Positions 1-5,921 are shown, counted from the first letter of the stretch. The stretch is 6,033 bases of DNA from an uncultured Eubacteriales bacterium (GCA_900551145.1 URUQ01000077.1:1-6033), one strand, 5' to 3'. A program made the numbers and translations. The notes: generated by a model not told the origin, from the letters alone.

Positions 1-48
1 CGAGATAGGAGTCCGTCTCGTGGGCTCGGAGATGTGTATAAGAGACAG
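1..48 (+). other. Illumina Nextera adapter/index (non-genomic)
   Basis: Positions 15-48 match the Nextera read-2 transposon-end adapter, beginning GTCTCGTGGG and ending in the 19-base mosaic end AGATGTGTATAAGAGACAG at 30-48. Positions 1-6 (CGAGAT) match the 3' end of the P7 primer. Positions 7-14 (AGGAGTCC) sit where the i7 index belongs and match the index I recall as N705. The order P7 tail, index, adapter, mosaic end is exactly that of a library molecule, so this is untrimmed adapter assembled onto the contig end. Genomic sequence starts at about 49. Confidence 0.97.
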
Positions 49-57
49 CTATATGTA

Positions 58-87
58 TTGACAACGAAACACAATGTTTGATACAAT
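58..87 (+). promoter_or_regulatory. Sigma-70-type promoter of the TetR-family gene
   Basis: A consensus -35 box TTGACA (58-63) is followed after 18 bases by a -10 box TACAAT (82-87). Transcription would start near 94-96, giving a very short leader into the ribosome binding site at 94-100. An overlapping TATACT at 87-92 is a poorer -10 because its spacing from TTGACA is too long. The upstream border is only 10 bases from the adapter junction, so any further control sites are missing from the assembly. Confidence 0.7.
67..79. promoter_or_regulatory. Small inverted repeat in promoter spacer, possible operator
   Basis: AAACA (67-71) and TGTTT (75-79) are perfect 5-base inverted arms around a 3-base centre, lying wholly between the -35 and -10 boxes. 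TetR-family regulators often repress their own promoter by binding such symmetric sites. The arms are short for this family, and an AT-rich sequence gives such matches by chance, so this is only a candidate. Confidence 0.25.
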
Positions 88-93
88 ATACTC

Positions 94-100
94 GAGGTGA
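94..100 (+). promoter_or_regulatory. Ribosome binding site fixing the TetR start
   Basis: GAGGTGA precedes the ATG at 105, with 7 bases between GAGG and the start codon. This supports the ATG at 105 over the in-frame TTG at 78, which lies inside the promoter between the -35 and -10 boxes and so would be upstream of the transcription start. Confidence 0.75.
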
Positions 101-104
101 AATT

Positions 105-659
105 ATGCATAAAAAAATATCCGCAACTACGGAAAAGATTTACAACGCATTTGCAAGCGTTTTGCTTGAAAAAGAATACAGCGACGTCCGCATACAAGAC
201 GTTTTGGACGCAAGCGGTGTGGCACGCAGTACGTTCTACGCCCACTATAAAACAAAAGAGGATTTGCTCAAATCGATTTGCACGACGATTTTCGGACACG
301 TATTTTCACACACCGTCGAGGAAGAACAAAGCCACGATTTTTCCAAGTCGTCAATATTCGATTACAAGCACTTCATCACTCACATTTTCTATCACTTGCA
401 CGACGAAAAAACGCTTGTGCACGCAATACTTCTCTCGCAAAGCAAAGACGTGTTTTTGACATATTTGAGAGGCGAACTAAATGAATTTGCCACCGCGTGC
501 GTTGAAAACAATTTCGTAAACGGCAAAGACTTGCCCAAAAGTCTCAAAGTCAATTCGGTTATAGAGAACTTTATACTTCTCGTCGAATACTGGGACTCCA
601 CCGCCTTTGCGGACACCCCCGAAAAACTGACTGAATATTTTATAGTTATGAACTCGTAA
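105..659 (+). CDS. TetR/AcrR-family transcriptional regulator
   Basis: This 184-residue protein has the length and layout of a TetR-family one-component regulator. Residues about 8-55 form the N-terminal DNA-binding domain: helix 1 at 8-23, then the helix-turn-helix with the family signature around IQDVLDASGVARSTFYAHY (30-48) and KTKEDLL (49-55). The remainder is a mostly helical ligand-binding and dimerisation domain without a recognisable ligand signature. It somewhat resembles the C-terminal domains of Firmicutes regulators annotated as dihydroxyacetone-kinase-regulator-like, but that is not enough to name a ligand. The start at 105 is chosen from the ribosome binding site at 94-100. The gene stands alone: nothing follows it on its strand for over 5 kb, and the operon further right converges on it. 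Its target, if divergent, would lie left of the contig end. No convincing terminator is visible after the stop; GTGAT (664-668) and ATCAC (683-687) could pair, but no U-tract follows. Confidence 0.9.
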   Translation: MHKKISATTEKIYNAFASVLLEKEYSDVRIQDVLDASGVARSTFYAHYKTKEDLLKSICTTIFGHVFSHTVEEEQSHDFSKSSIFDYKHFITHIFYHLHDEKTLVHAILLSQSKDVFLTYLRGELNEFATACVENNFVNGKDLPKSLKVNSVIENFILLVEYWDSTAFADTPEKLTEYFIVMNS

Positions 660-1070
660 AAGAGTGATAAGTATATAACTCAATCACACCCCAAATAAAG
701 TTATTAAAACCCACTTTACATTCTAATAGAGTGCGTCGTAACTCCTCAAATACAATGCCCCCTCTTTCCGGACACGCCGGCATTTCTAAAATATTATTTA
801 ATGCAACTTTCCCCCTTCCTCATGTGTTTCCCCTATTCCGTTCCCCCTCTGCGCCATGCTTGAGTGAACCCACGGAACTGCTCCGCAGGGGGCAACACTC
901 GGCACGCGCATAATTGGGACATTTCTCTCATTATGTCACTGCGCTTTGTGCGCCGGCTACGCAACAACACGGCGCAGTCGCTTGTACTAATCGTCAAGCT
1001 TGGCGCTCGGTGCGGTCGGCGCCTTGCGCCTCCACGCTACGAATAAGCACATTCCGTTAATAAGTTATAT
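660..1070. other. Intergenic region without a supported gene
   Basis: The convergent space between the TetR gene and hypA has no credible gene. Short open frames at 731-913 and 864-1046 (60 codons each) lack good ribosome binding sites and read through stem-loop sequence. About 660-800 is AT-rich spacer. About 808-850 is strongly pyrimidine-rich on this strand and contains three loose copies of a TTCCCC(C)T unit (starting near 809, 828 and 841), with a related CCCCCTCTTTCC at about 759-770. A GC-rich stem-loop cluster follows at 843-1030 and AT-rich sequence resumes at about 1040. I see no tRNA, rRNA or CRISPR repeats. Confidence 0.6.
843..1030. repeat. GC-rich stem-loop cluster, possible intergenic repeat
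   Basis: Several inverted repeats lie close together. CCCCCT (843-848) can pair with AGGGGG (887-892), with GC pairs just inside. CGGA (873-876) can pair with TCCG (882-885) as an alternative fold. CATAAT (909-914) pairs with ATTATG (930-935), flanked by GCGC at 906-909 and 941-944. TGCGCCG (949-955) pairs perfectly with CGGCGCA (970-976) around a 14-base loop. GGCGC (1002-1006) can pair with GCGCC at 1019-1023 or 1026-1030. This GC-rich block contrasts sharply with AT-rich flanks and looks like a dispersed intergenic repeat or a structured RNA. Only one copy is present here, so the repeat nature is inferred. Confidence 0.4.
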
Positions 1071-1221
1071 AAATTCTCGTTGGAATAAGGGCTCAAATAG
1101 ATGAAGAGCAAGGAAAAGCCCCTTGGACAGCAACCCTAACGTACTAATGCGTACGTGAGTTGATGGTCAAGGGGCTTTGACGATGCTATTCGCTATTTGA
1201 GACCTTATTCTACGAGAATTT
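1071..1221. repeat. Long imperfect inverted repeat reaching into hypA
   Basis: The two arms pair in blocks. AAATTCTCGT (1071-1080) pairs with ACGAGAATTT (1212-1221); GAATAAGG (1083-1090) with CCTTATTC (1203-1210); CTCAAATAG (1092-1100) with CTATTTGAG (1193-1201), after a single mismatch; AGCA (1107-1110) with TGCT (1184-1187); AAAGCCCCTTG (1115-1125) with CAAGGGGCTTT (1168-1178); CAAC (1131-1134) with GTTG (1159-1162); and ACGTAC (1139-1144) with GTACGT (1151-1156) around a 6-base loop. The result is a roughly 150-base hairpin. Its right arm includes the last hypA codons and stop, so the left arm is in effect an inverted partial copy of the hypA 3' end. The mismatches between arms argue against a simple fold-back assembly artefact. 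It may be a palindromic mobile or REP-like element, or an old inverted duplication. Confidence 0.8.
1114..1178 (-). terminator. Probable intrinsic terminator of the hyp operon
   Basis: Read on the minus strand downstream of hypA, an 11-base perfect GC-rich stem (AAAGCCCCTTG with CAAGGGGCTTT) closes over an inner hairpin and is followed by a short run of four T (1117-1114). The stem begins about 27 bases after the hypA stop. The loop is long and the T-tract short, so efficiency is uncertain. On the plus strand the same stem ends in only TTT, so it may also stop read-through from the TetR gene. Confidence 0.55.
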
Positions 1222-1549
1222 CTTTGATTTGGACTTCATTTCCGCGCAATAGATAAGTATGCTCACTGCCACAGTAGGGGCAAATTTTGCCGTATTGAAC
1301 GGTGGGATACTCTTTTTTGCAATCCTCGCAGTAGGTGACGGCAGGAATGGTTTCCACTTCCATTTTGCAACCTTTGAGAAGGTCGGTGCGGTTGGCGTTC
1401 CAATTCCAGCAATCAATGAGTTGGTCGTTGACGACGGTGGAAACCTCGCCAATTTGCATGACGACTTTTGCTATTTTGGACGCGTTATTCTTGCGAGCGA
1501 CGTCGCTCACTATGTCCGCAATGTGAAAAACCACTCCTAACTCGTGCAT
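1205..1549 (-). CDS. hypA: HypA, nickel metallochaperone for hydrogenase maturation
   Basis: This 114-residue protein has the full length and hallmarks of HypA/HybF. It begins MHELG, where His2 and the N-terminus are the known nickel ligands of the family. Two zinc-binding CxxC motifs follow: C74-E-D-C77 and C90-P-Y-C93. The C-terminal strand VQIKEILVE (106-114) fits the family ending. HypA works with HypB in the cytoplasm to insert nickel into the [NiFe]-hydrogenase large subunit, and in some bacteria into urease. It is the last gene of the operon, starting 9 bases after the oxidoreductase stop, with AAGAGGT (1559-1553) as ribosome binding site overlapping that stop. The final codons form the right arm of the long inverted repeat at 1071-1221, yet the C-terminus looks native. 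All key residues are present, so it should be functional; the client enzyme is not in the window. Confidence 0.95.
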   Translation of the reverse strand: MHELGVVFHIADIVSDVARKNNASKIAKVVMQIGEVSTVVNDQLIDCWNWNANRTDLLKGCKMEVETIPAVTYCEDCKKEYPTVQYGKICPYCGSEHTYLLRGNEVQIKEILVE

Positions 1550-1558
1550 AATTACCTC

Positions 1559-4420
1559 TTATTTGTTTGCCTTTTTGGCTTTTTTGGTTGCTTTTACGTA
1601 CTCTTTGTGTTTCTTTTGAGACGCTTTTTCTTCGGCGGTCTTTTTGCCAAAGACGATTCTGAATCCACGTTTGATAGCGTACGGCAAGATCTTCTTGAAC
1701 TTGTCTTCACTGCGTACCATCGTCGAGCATTCGGGATGTTCTCTATGGAGGTGGATTGCGTCAAATTCGCACTTGGTGGTGCAGACACCGCAACCGATGC
1801 ACTTGTTCTCGTCTACGACGCTTGCGCCGCAACCGAGGCAACGAGATGCTTCCGTGTGTACTTGCTCTTCCGTGAGAGTGCCGTGCAAATCTCTGAAGGA
1901 ATGCTTGTCGCCTTCGAGTTCCTTGGCTTCTTGTCTGCCTGCGGTGTCATAACTGTCGATGACGATATTGTTCTTGTCGAGCTCGATGAAGTCGCGACGA
2001 TTGCGACCGATGGTCATGCTCGTGCCCGGTTGTACGAATCTGTGGAGAGATACAGCCGCGTTCTTACCTGCTTCGATTGCGTCGATAGCAAACTTCGGTC
2101 CGCTGTATACGTCGCCACCGACGAAGATGTCGGGTTCTGCCGTTTGATAAGTGAGAGCGTCAGCGACAGGATAATTGCCGTGATGGAACTCGACTTTCGT
2201 GCCTTTGAGCAAGTCGCCCCAAACGACGGTTTGACCGATTGCGAAGATGACGTTTTGCGCTTCGACCGTGATGGTATCGTTCTCGTCGTATTGAGGATTG
2301 AATCTCTTGGTGACGGGATCGATAACGCTGAGGCATTTCTTGAACACGACCGCTTTGACGGTGCCGTCTTCGTTCTTGAGGATTTCCTTGGGGCCCCAAC
2401 CGTTGTTGACGGTGATGCCGTCTGCAAGAGTTTCTTCAATTTCTTTCTTGCTTGCGGGCATAGTGTCGCGAGATTCGAGGCAGTACATACCTACGACGTC
2501 GCTACCGAAGCGAACAGCCGTACGTGCGCAGTCGACTGCGACGTTACCGCCACCGATGACGACGGTTGCACCGTTCAACTTTCTGTCGTGGTTTTCCGTT
2601 GCTTTGTGCAAGAAGGAAACTGCCATATCCGTGCCGATTGCGTCTTCACCCGGGACTCCCGGCAATCTGCCGCCTTGGCAACCGATTGCAACGTAGAACG
2701 CTTTGTAGCCTTGCTCACGAAGTTCGGGAATAGTCACGTCTTTGCCGACGTCTACGCCGGTCTTGAATTCAACGCCAAGCTCACGCAAAACGTCGATTTC
2801 TGCTTCGATGACGTCTTTTTCGAGTTTGTAGGACGGAATACCGTAAGTGAGCATACCGCCGAGTTTCTCGTTCTTTTCAAAGACGGTGGGTTTGTAACCT
2901 TTGGTTGCAAGATAGTATGCGCAAGAAAGACCTGCGGGACCTGCACCGATGATTGCAATCTTTTGCGACCATTGTTTGTCAACGTTGGACGGAATGACCA
3001 CTTCGGGGATATATCTCGTTTCCGCATGCAAATCTTGCTCTGCGATGAACTTCTTGATATCGTCGATTGCGACTGCCTCGTCGATAGTTCCTCTCGTGCA
3101 AGCCGCTTCACAACGCTTGTTGCAGACGCGACCGCAAACTGCGGGGAACGGGTTGTCCTTCTTGATGAGTGCAAGTGCTTCTTGATATTTGCCTTCTTTT
3201 GCCTTGCGGATATAGCCTTGTACCGCGATGTGTGCGGGGCAAGCGACTTTACAAGGAGACGTACCGGTTTCGTAGCAGTTGATACGGTTCTTGTCTCTGT
3301 AATCTTCGTCCCATTTATCCGGACCCCAGCTGAGGTTGTCGGGAAGTTCGTGCTTGGGATACTTGATTTCGCCTTGCTTGGTGCAAAGTTTTTGACCGAG
3401 TTTGACTGCGCCGGTAGGGCAATATTCTACGCACTTACCGCAAGCGACGCATTTGTCTTTTTCGACGCGAGCGACGTATGCGCTTCTGGACATATTAGGC
3501 GTATTGAAAAGTTGTGACGTACGCAATGCGTTGCAGATGTTGACGTTGCAGTTGCAGATTGCGAAGATCTTGTTTTGACCGTCGATGTTGGTGATTTGGT
3601 GAACAAAACCGTTCTTCTCTGCGTTGCGGAGGATTTGCATTGCCTCTTCGTAAGTGATGTCGCGACCTTTGCCCGTCTCACGGCAATAGTCAGCCATATC
3701 ACCGACACCGATACACCACTCTTCACAGCTGTCTCCGCAGCCTTCGCCGAGTTTTGCACGGCCGTAACGGCAAGAGCAGATACCTACGCCGAGGTGACCT
3801 TCGTACTTTTTGAGCCAGTAAGAAAGGTGCTCGATGTCGGCAGTCTCGTTTTCCATTTCGATTGCCTTTTCAACGGGGATAACGTGCATACCGATACCTG
3901 CACCGCCCGCCGGGACCATAGGCGTAACCATAGTCAAAGGCAAATAGGTCATTCTTTCAAAGAACATTGCAAGTTCGGGATGGTCGTCGAGTTGCTTCTT
4001 GATCATATTCGTGAACTCGGCAGAACCGGGAACGAACATAGGAAGGCAATAACGACGTACGCGTTTTGCGCCTTTGATAGGACCGTTATCGTCGTAATGA
4101 TCGCCGTAATCGTATTCCAAAAGTCCTACGTAGCTCATCTTGTCGAGAAGTTTTTGAAGGTCTTCCGCTTTGTATTGCGGATTAAGCTTCAACATTTGCT
4201 CGAACGTGTAGTGATGACGCACTTTCATTGTGAGTGCGACGTCTGCCATTTCGTCGGTTACGAGGCAACGAAGTCCCCAATACTCGGGATCGTTTGCTGT
4301 CACGCCTTTGATCTTGTGATCGACGCAGTCCGTGATTTTTCTTGCCAATTTGAGGATTTTCTCACTCGGATTCGCTTCTCCCATATGTTCGGGGACGAAT
4401 GCTTTGCTCATCTCAGCCAT
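1559..4420 (-). CDS. Multi-domain FAD/Fe-S NAD(P) oxidoreductase (GltD/NfnB-like core)
   Basis: The 953-residue cytoplasmic enzyme combines several redox modules. Residues 1-130 look like a helical or winged-helix region. Residues 205-300 form a Cys-rich domain with C215-S-C217, C228, C232, C236, C246, C289-N-C291 and C296. A 4Fe-4S ferredoxin motif follows (C324xxC327xxC330xxxC334). Next comes the N-terminal iron-sulfur domain of the glutamate-synthase small-subunit family (C382, C390, C394, C429, C433, C437, C441). The flavoprotein core has the FAD motif IGAGPAGLSCA (491-501), the pyridine-nucleotide motif VIGGGNVAVD (621-630) and the second FAD motif FVGGDVYSGP (766-775). A C-terminal 4Fe-4S domain has C861xxC864 and C874xxC877xxC880xxxC884, followed by a Lys-rich tail (about 905-953). 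It should move electrons between NAD(P)H and an iron-sulfur partner. The usual NADPH-binding Arg pair after the second Rossmann strand is replaced by CLESRD (647-652), which hints at NADH; this is uncertain. The start at 4420 has an AAGGAG site and overlaps the hypB stop by 8 bases. Its substrate is unknown; lying between hypB and hypA suggests a link to hydrogen or nickel metabolism. Confidence 0.85.
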   Translation of the reverse strand: MAEMSKAFVPEHMGEANPSEKILKLARKITDCVDHKIKGVTANDPEYWGLRCLVTDEMADVALTMKVRHHYTFEQMLKLNPQYKAEDLQKLLDKMSYVGLLEYDYGDHYDDNGPIKGAKRVRRYCLPMFVPGSAEFTNMIKKQLDDHPELAMFFERMTYLPLTMVTPMVPAGGAGIGMHVIPVEKAIEMENETADIEHLSYWLKKYEGHLGVGICSCRYGRAKLGEGCGDSCEEWCIGVGDMADYCRETGKGRDITYEEAMQILRNAEKNGFVHQITNIDGQNKIFAICNCNVNICNALRTSQLFNTPNMSRSAYVARVEKDKCVACGKCVEYCPTGAVKLGQKLCTKQGEIKYPKHELPDNLSWGPDKWDEDYRDKNRINCYETGTSPCKVACPAHIAVQGYIRKAKEGKYQEALALIKKDNPFPAVCGRVCNKRCEAACTRGTIDEAVAIDDIKKFIAEQDLHAETRYIPEVVIPSNVDKQWSQKIAIIGAGPAGLSCAYYLATKGYKPTVFEKNEKLGGMLTYGIPSYKLEKDVIEAEIDVLRELGVEFKTGVDVGKDVTIPELREQGYKAFYVAIGCQGGRLPGVPGEDAIGTDMAVSFLHKATENHDRKLNGATVVIGGGNVAVDCARTAVRFGSDVVGMYCLESRDTMPASKKEIEETLADGITVNNGWGPKEILKNEDGTVKAVVFKKCLSVIDPVTKRFNPQYDENDTITVEAQNVIFAIGQTVVWGDLLKGTKVEFHHGNYPVADALTYQTAEPDIFVGGDVYSGPKFAIDAIEAGKNAAVSLHRFVQPGTSMTIGRNRRDFIELDKNNIVIDSYDTAGRQEAKELEGDKHSFRDLHGTLTEEQVHTEASRCLGCGASVVDENKCIGCGVCTTKCEFDAIHLHREHPECSTMVRSEDKFKKILPYAIKRGFRIVFGKKTAEEKASQKKHKEYVKATKKAKKANK

Positions 4421-5093
4421 TGATGTTTTCTCCTTTACCGAAAAACTTTATTTTTTTGTACAATGTATTCTCCAACGAGTCTACGCCCTCACCCGTTTTT
4501 GCACTGACGGGAAAAATCTGCGCGTTCTCGTTTAGATTCTTGATGTGTTTCTCAAACGCTTGCATATCGAAGTCAAACGCTTCGAGCGTGTCTATCTTGG
4601 TGACCACCACTATGTCGCATTTTTGGAACATAAGCGGATATTTGAGCGGTTTGTCGTCACCCTCGGGTACGGACAAGAGCATCATATTGAGATGTGCGCC
4701 CGTGTCGAACTCCGCAGGACATACGAGATTGCCTATGTTTTCAAGCACAATGAGGTCGGATTTTGGAAAGTCCGCTTGCGAGAGTGCGTCCGCAACCATT
4801 TGTGCGTCTATATGGCAAAGCCCGCCGTTGTGGATTTGCACGCTTTCGACGCCCGCGTTCTCGGCGATACGTCTTGCGTCTACGTCCGTCTCGATGTCGA
4901 CGTCCATAGCAACTATTTTAAGCGATTGCTTCATGTCGCGAATGAGCCTTGAAAGAAGCGTCGTCTTTCCGCTACCGGGGGAAGACATCACGTTGAGCAT
5001 AAACGTGCCTTGCGCCTCGAGCGACGCTCGAAGGGAATCCGCAACTTTGTCGTTGTTTGAAAATATGCTTTCTTTTACGGATATAACTCTCAT
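4413..5093 (-). CDS. hypB: HypB, nickel-insertion GTPase (second tandem copy)
   Basis: This 226-residue SIMIBI-class GTPase uses GTP hydrolysis to drive nickel transfer during metalloenzyme maturation, with HypA as partner. It has the P-loop SSPGSGKTT (37-45), the metal-site motif HNGGLCHIDA (88-97) with C93 and H94, the interface cysteine C125 in ENIGNLVCPAEFD (118-130), and the guanine-specificity motif TKID (165-168). It lacks the N-terminal CxxCGC high-affinity nickel site of the E. coli protein and any His-rich stretch, as do many HypB proteins. I chose the ATG at 5093, which forms an ATGA overlap with the stop of the upstream copy and has AGAGGGG just upstream, over an in-frame GTG at 5111. 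By eye it is about half identical to the upstream copy in the G domain, so the two are diverged paralogues rather than a recent duplicate. All catalytic and metal residues are kept, so there is no sign of decay. Confidence 0.93.
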   Translation of the reverse strand: MRVISVKESIFSNNDKVADSLRASLEAQGTFMLNVMSSPGSGKTTLLSRLIRDMKQSLKIVAMDVDIETDVDARRIAENAGVESVQIHNGGLCHIDAQMVADALSQADFPKSDLIVLENIGNLVCPAEFDTGAHLNMMLLSVPEGDDKPLKYPLMFQKCDIVVVTKIDTLEAFDFDMQAFEKHIKNLNENAQIFPVSAKTGEGVDSLENTLYKKIKFFGKGENING

Positions 5094-5764
5094 TTCAGCC
5101 CCTCTTGCCACTCGCTATATTTGCCGTATATCCAATCCGCAAGCGCGCCGACGCCCTCGCCCGTTTTGGAGGATACGACGAACACTTTTGCATTCGGATT
5201 GATTTTTGCAAGATATTCTTTGCATTTTTCCACGTCAAAGTCAAAGTATTTCGCGGTGTCTATCTTGGTGATGACAAGCACGTCGCAACTTGAAAACATC
5301 AACGTGTATTTGAGAGGCTTATCGTCACCCTCGGGAACTGCGAGCAACGCCATTTTGAGATGCGCGCCCGTATCGAACTCGGCGGGACATACGAGGTTGC
5401 CGATGTTCTCCAGAAACACGATATCTTCTTTGGTGCCAAACTCCTTGAAACCTTGACGAGACATATCCGCGTCGAGGTGGCACATCCCGCCCGTGTGAAG
5501 TTGGATAGACTGTGCGCCCGCTTCGCGAATCGTGTATGCGTCGACGTCGCCGTCGATATCCGCTTCCATAACTCCCACCGCGCATTTATCTTTAAGCGCG
5601 CCGATGAGTCCTACAAGCAACGACGTTTTGCCGCTACCGGGCGCAGACATCACGTTGATATAATAAACGCCTGCGTCGTCAAGTTCCGAGCGCAATTTGT
5701 TTGCGTCGGCGTCGTTGTCTTCAAGGATAGTCCTTTTCAAATCGATTGTACGAATTAAGTCCAT
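5090..5764 (-). CDS. hypB: HypB, nickel-insertion GTPase (first tandem copy)
   Basis: This first gene of the operon encodes a 224-residue HypB GTPase. It shows the P-loop SAPGSGKTS (40-48), the metal-binding motif HTGGMCHLDA (90-99) with C95 and H96, the dimer-interface cysteine C126 in ENIGNLVCPAEFD (119-131), the conserved block VPEGDDKPLKY (143-153) and the guanine motif TKID (166-169). In the family these cysteine and histidine residues bind nickel or zinc between two GTP-bound subunits. Like the second copy, it lacks the N-terminal CxxCGC nickel site. The ATG at 5764 follows a weak TAGGT site 5 bases upstream and a strong promoter. The next gene overlaps by 4 bases (ATGA). The central strand before the metal motif reads EADIDGDVDA (67-76), while the second copy reads DVDIETDVDA, so the two differ near the switch region. 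Whether they form a heterodimer or serve different enzymes cannot be told from sequence. Confidence 0.94.
   Translation of the reverse strand: MDLIRTIDLKRTILEDNDADANKLRSELDDAGVYYINVMSAPGSGKTSLLVGLIGALKDKCAVGVMEADIDGDVDAYTIREAGAQSIQLHTGGMCHLDADMSRQGFKEFGTKEDIVFLENIGNLVCPAEFDTGAHLKMALLAVPEGDDKPLKYTLMFSSCDVLVITKIDTAKYFDFDVEKCKEYLAKINPNAKVFVVSSKTGEGVGALADWIYGKYSEWQEGLK
5099..5105 (-). promoter_or_regulatory. Ribosome binding site of second hypB
   Basis: AGAGGGG on the minus strand lies 5 bases before the ATG at 5093, inside the last codons of the upstream hypB. Together with the ATGA stop/start overlap it supports this start and indicates translational coupling of the two copies. The alternative GTG at 5111 has no comparable site. 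Confidence 0.7.
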
Positions 5765-5785
5765 AATTACCTATTTTAGATATAT

Positions 5786-5814
5786 ATTATATCACTTTGT
5801 TTTTTTATTTTCAA
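5786..5814 (-). promoter_or_regulatory. Main promoter of the hypB-hypB-oxidoreductase-hypA operon
   Basis: On the minus strand, TTGAAA (5814-5809) is followed after 17 bases by a perfect TATAAT (5791-5786). TG one base before the -10 box (TGATATAAT) makes it an extended -10 promoter. Transcription would start at about 5779, giving a leader of roughly 15 bases to the hypB start at 5764. The short leader leaves no room for a riboswitch, so any control should act on the DNA upstream. Confidence 0.8.
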
Positions 5815-5820
5815 TACCTT

Positions 5821-5851
5821 TGTATAGAATTTCACAGGAGAAAACTGTCAA
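5821..5851 (-). promoter_or_regulatory. Possible second, distal promoter of the hyp operon
   Basis: On the minus strand a consensus TTGACA (5851-5846) is followed after 19 bases by TATACA (5826-5821). The spacing is long, so this is weaker than the proximal promoter. A short inverted pair, ACAG (5834-5837) and CTGT (5845-5848), lies in the spacer and touches the -35 box. Confidence 0.3.
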
Positions 5852-5868
5852 AACGCAACATATTTTCG

Positions 5869-5897
5869 ATAAAATGTCCCTTTTCCATGCATTTTAT
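5869..5897. promoter_or_regulatory. 8-base inverted repeat between divergent promoters
   Basis: ATAAAATG (5869-5876) and CATTTTAT (5890-5897) are perfect inverted arms around a 13-base centre that is pyrimidine-rich (TCCCTTTTCC). The element lies roughly midway between the hyp operon promoters and the promoter of the gene at 5994, a usual place for a regulator binding site. It does not match the NikR operator pattern that I know. Its role is inferred from symmetry and position only. Confidence 0.35.
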
Positions 5898-5921
5898 AAG
5901 TTATGGCACGATATCATACGT

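Noticed and set aside
78..104. An upstream TTG start for the TetR-family protein, adding 9 residues
   Set aside because: The TTG lies between the -35 and -10 boxes of the promoter, while the ATG at 105 has a proper ribosome binding site.
664..687. A GTGAT/ATCAC hairpin after the TetR stop as a terminator
   Set aside because: It has only a 5-base stem, a 14-base loop and no T-tract.
731..1046. Two 60-codon open frames in the intergenic region (731-913 and 864-1046)
   Set aside because: There is no ribosome binding site and no domain, and both run through stem-loop GC-rich sequence, so they are likely chance frames.
1544..3517. A 657-codon open frame on the plus strand, antisense to the oxidoreductase
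   Set aside because: Its translation is rich in Cys, Asp and Val with no recognisable domain, it has no good ribosome binding site, and it mirrors the minus-strand gene, whose domain motifs are unmistakable. It is a codon-bias shadow.
3575..4423. A 282-codon plus-strand open frame
   Set aside because: It is also antisense to the N-terminal part of the oxidoreductase, without a known domain or start signals.
5892..5919. TCATAC (5914-5919) as half of a NikR nickel-repressor operator
   Set aside because: The matching GTATGA half is not present at the required 16-base spacing; the sequence there is TTTTAT.
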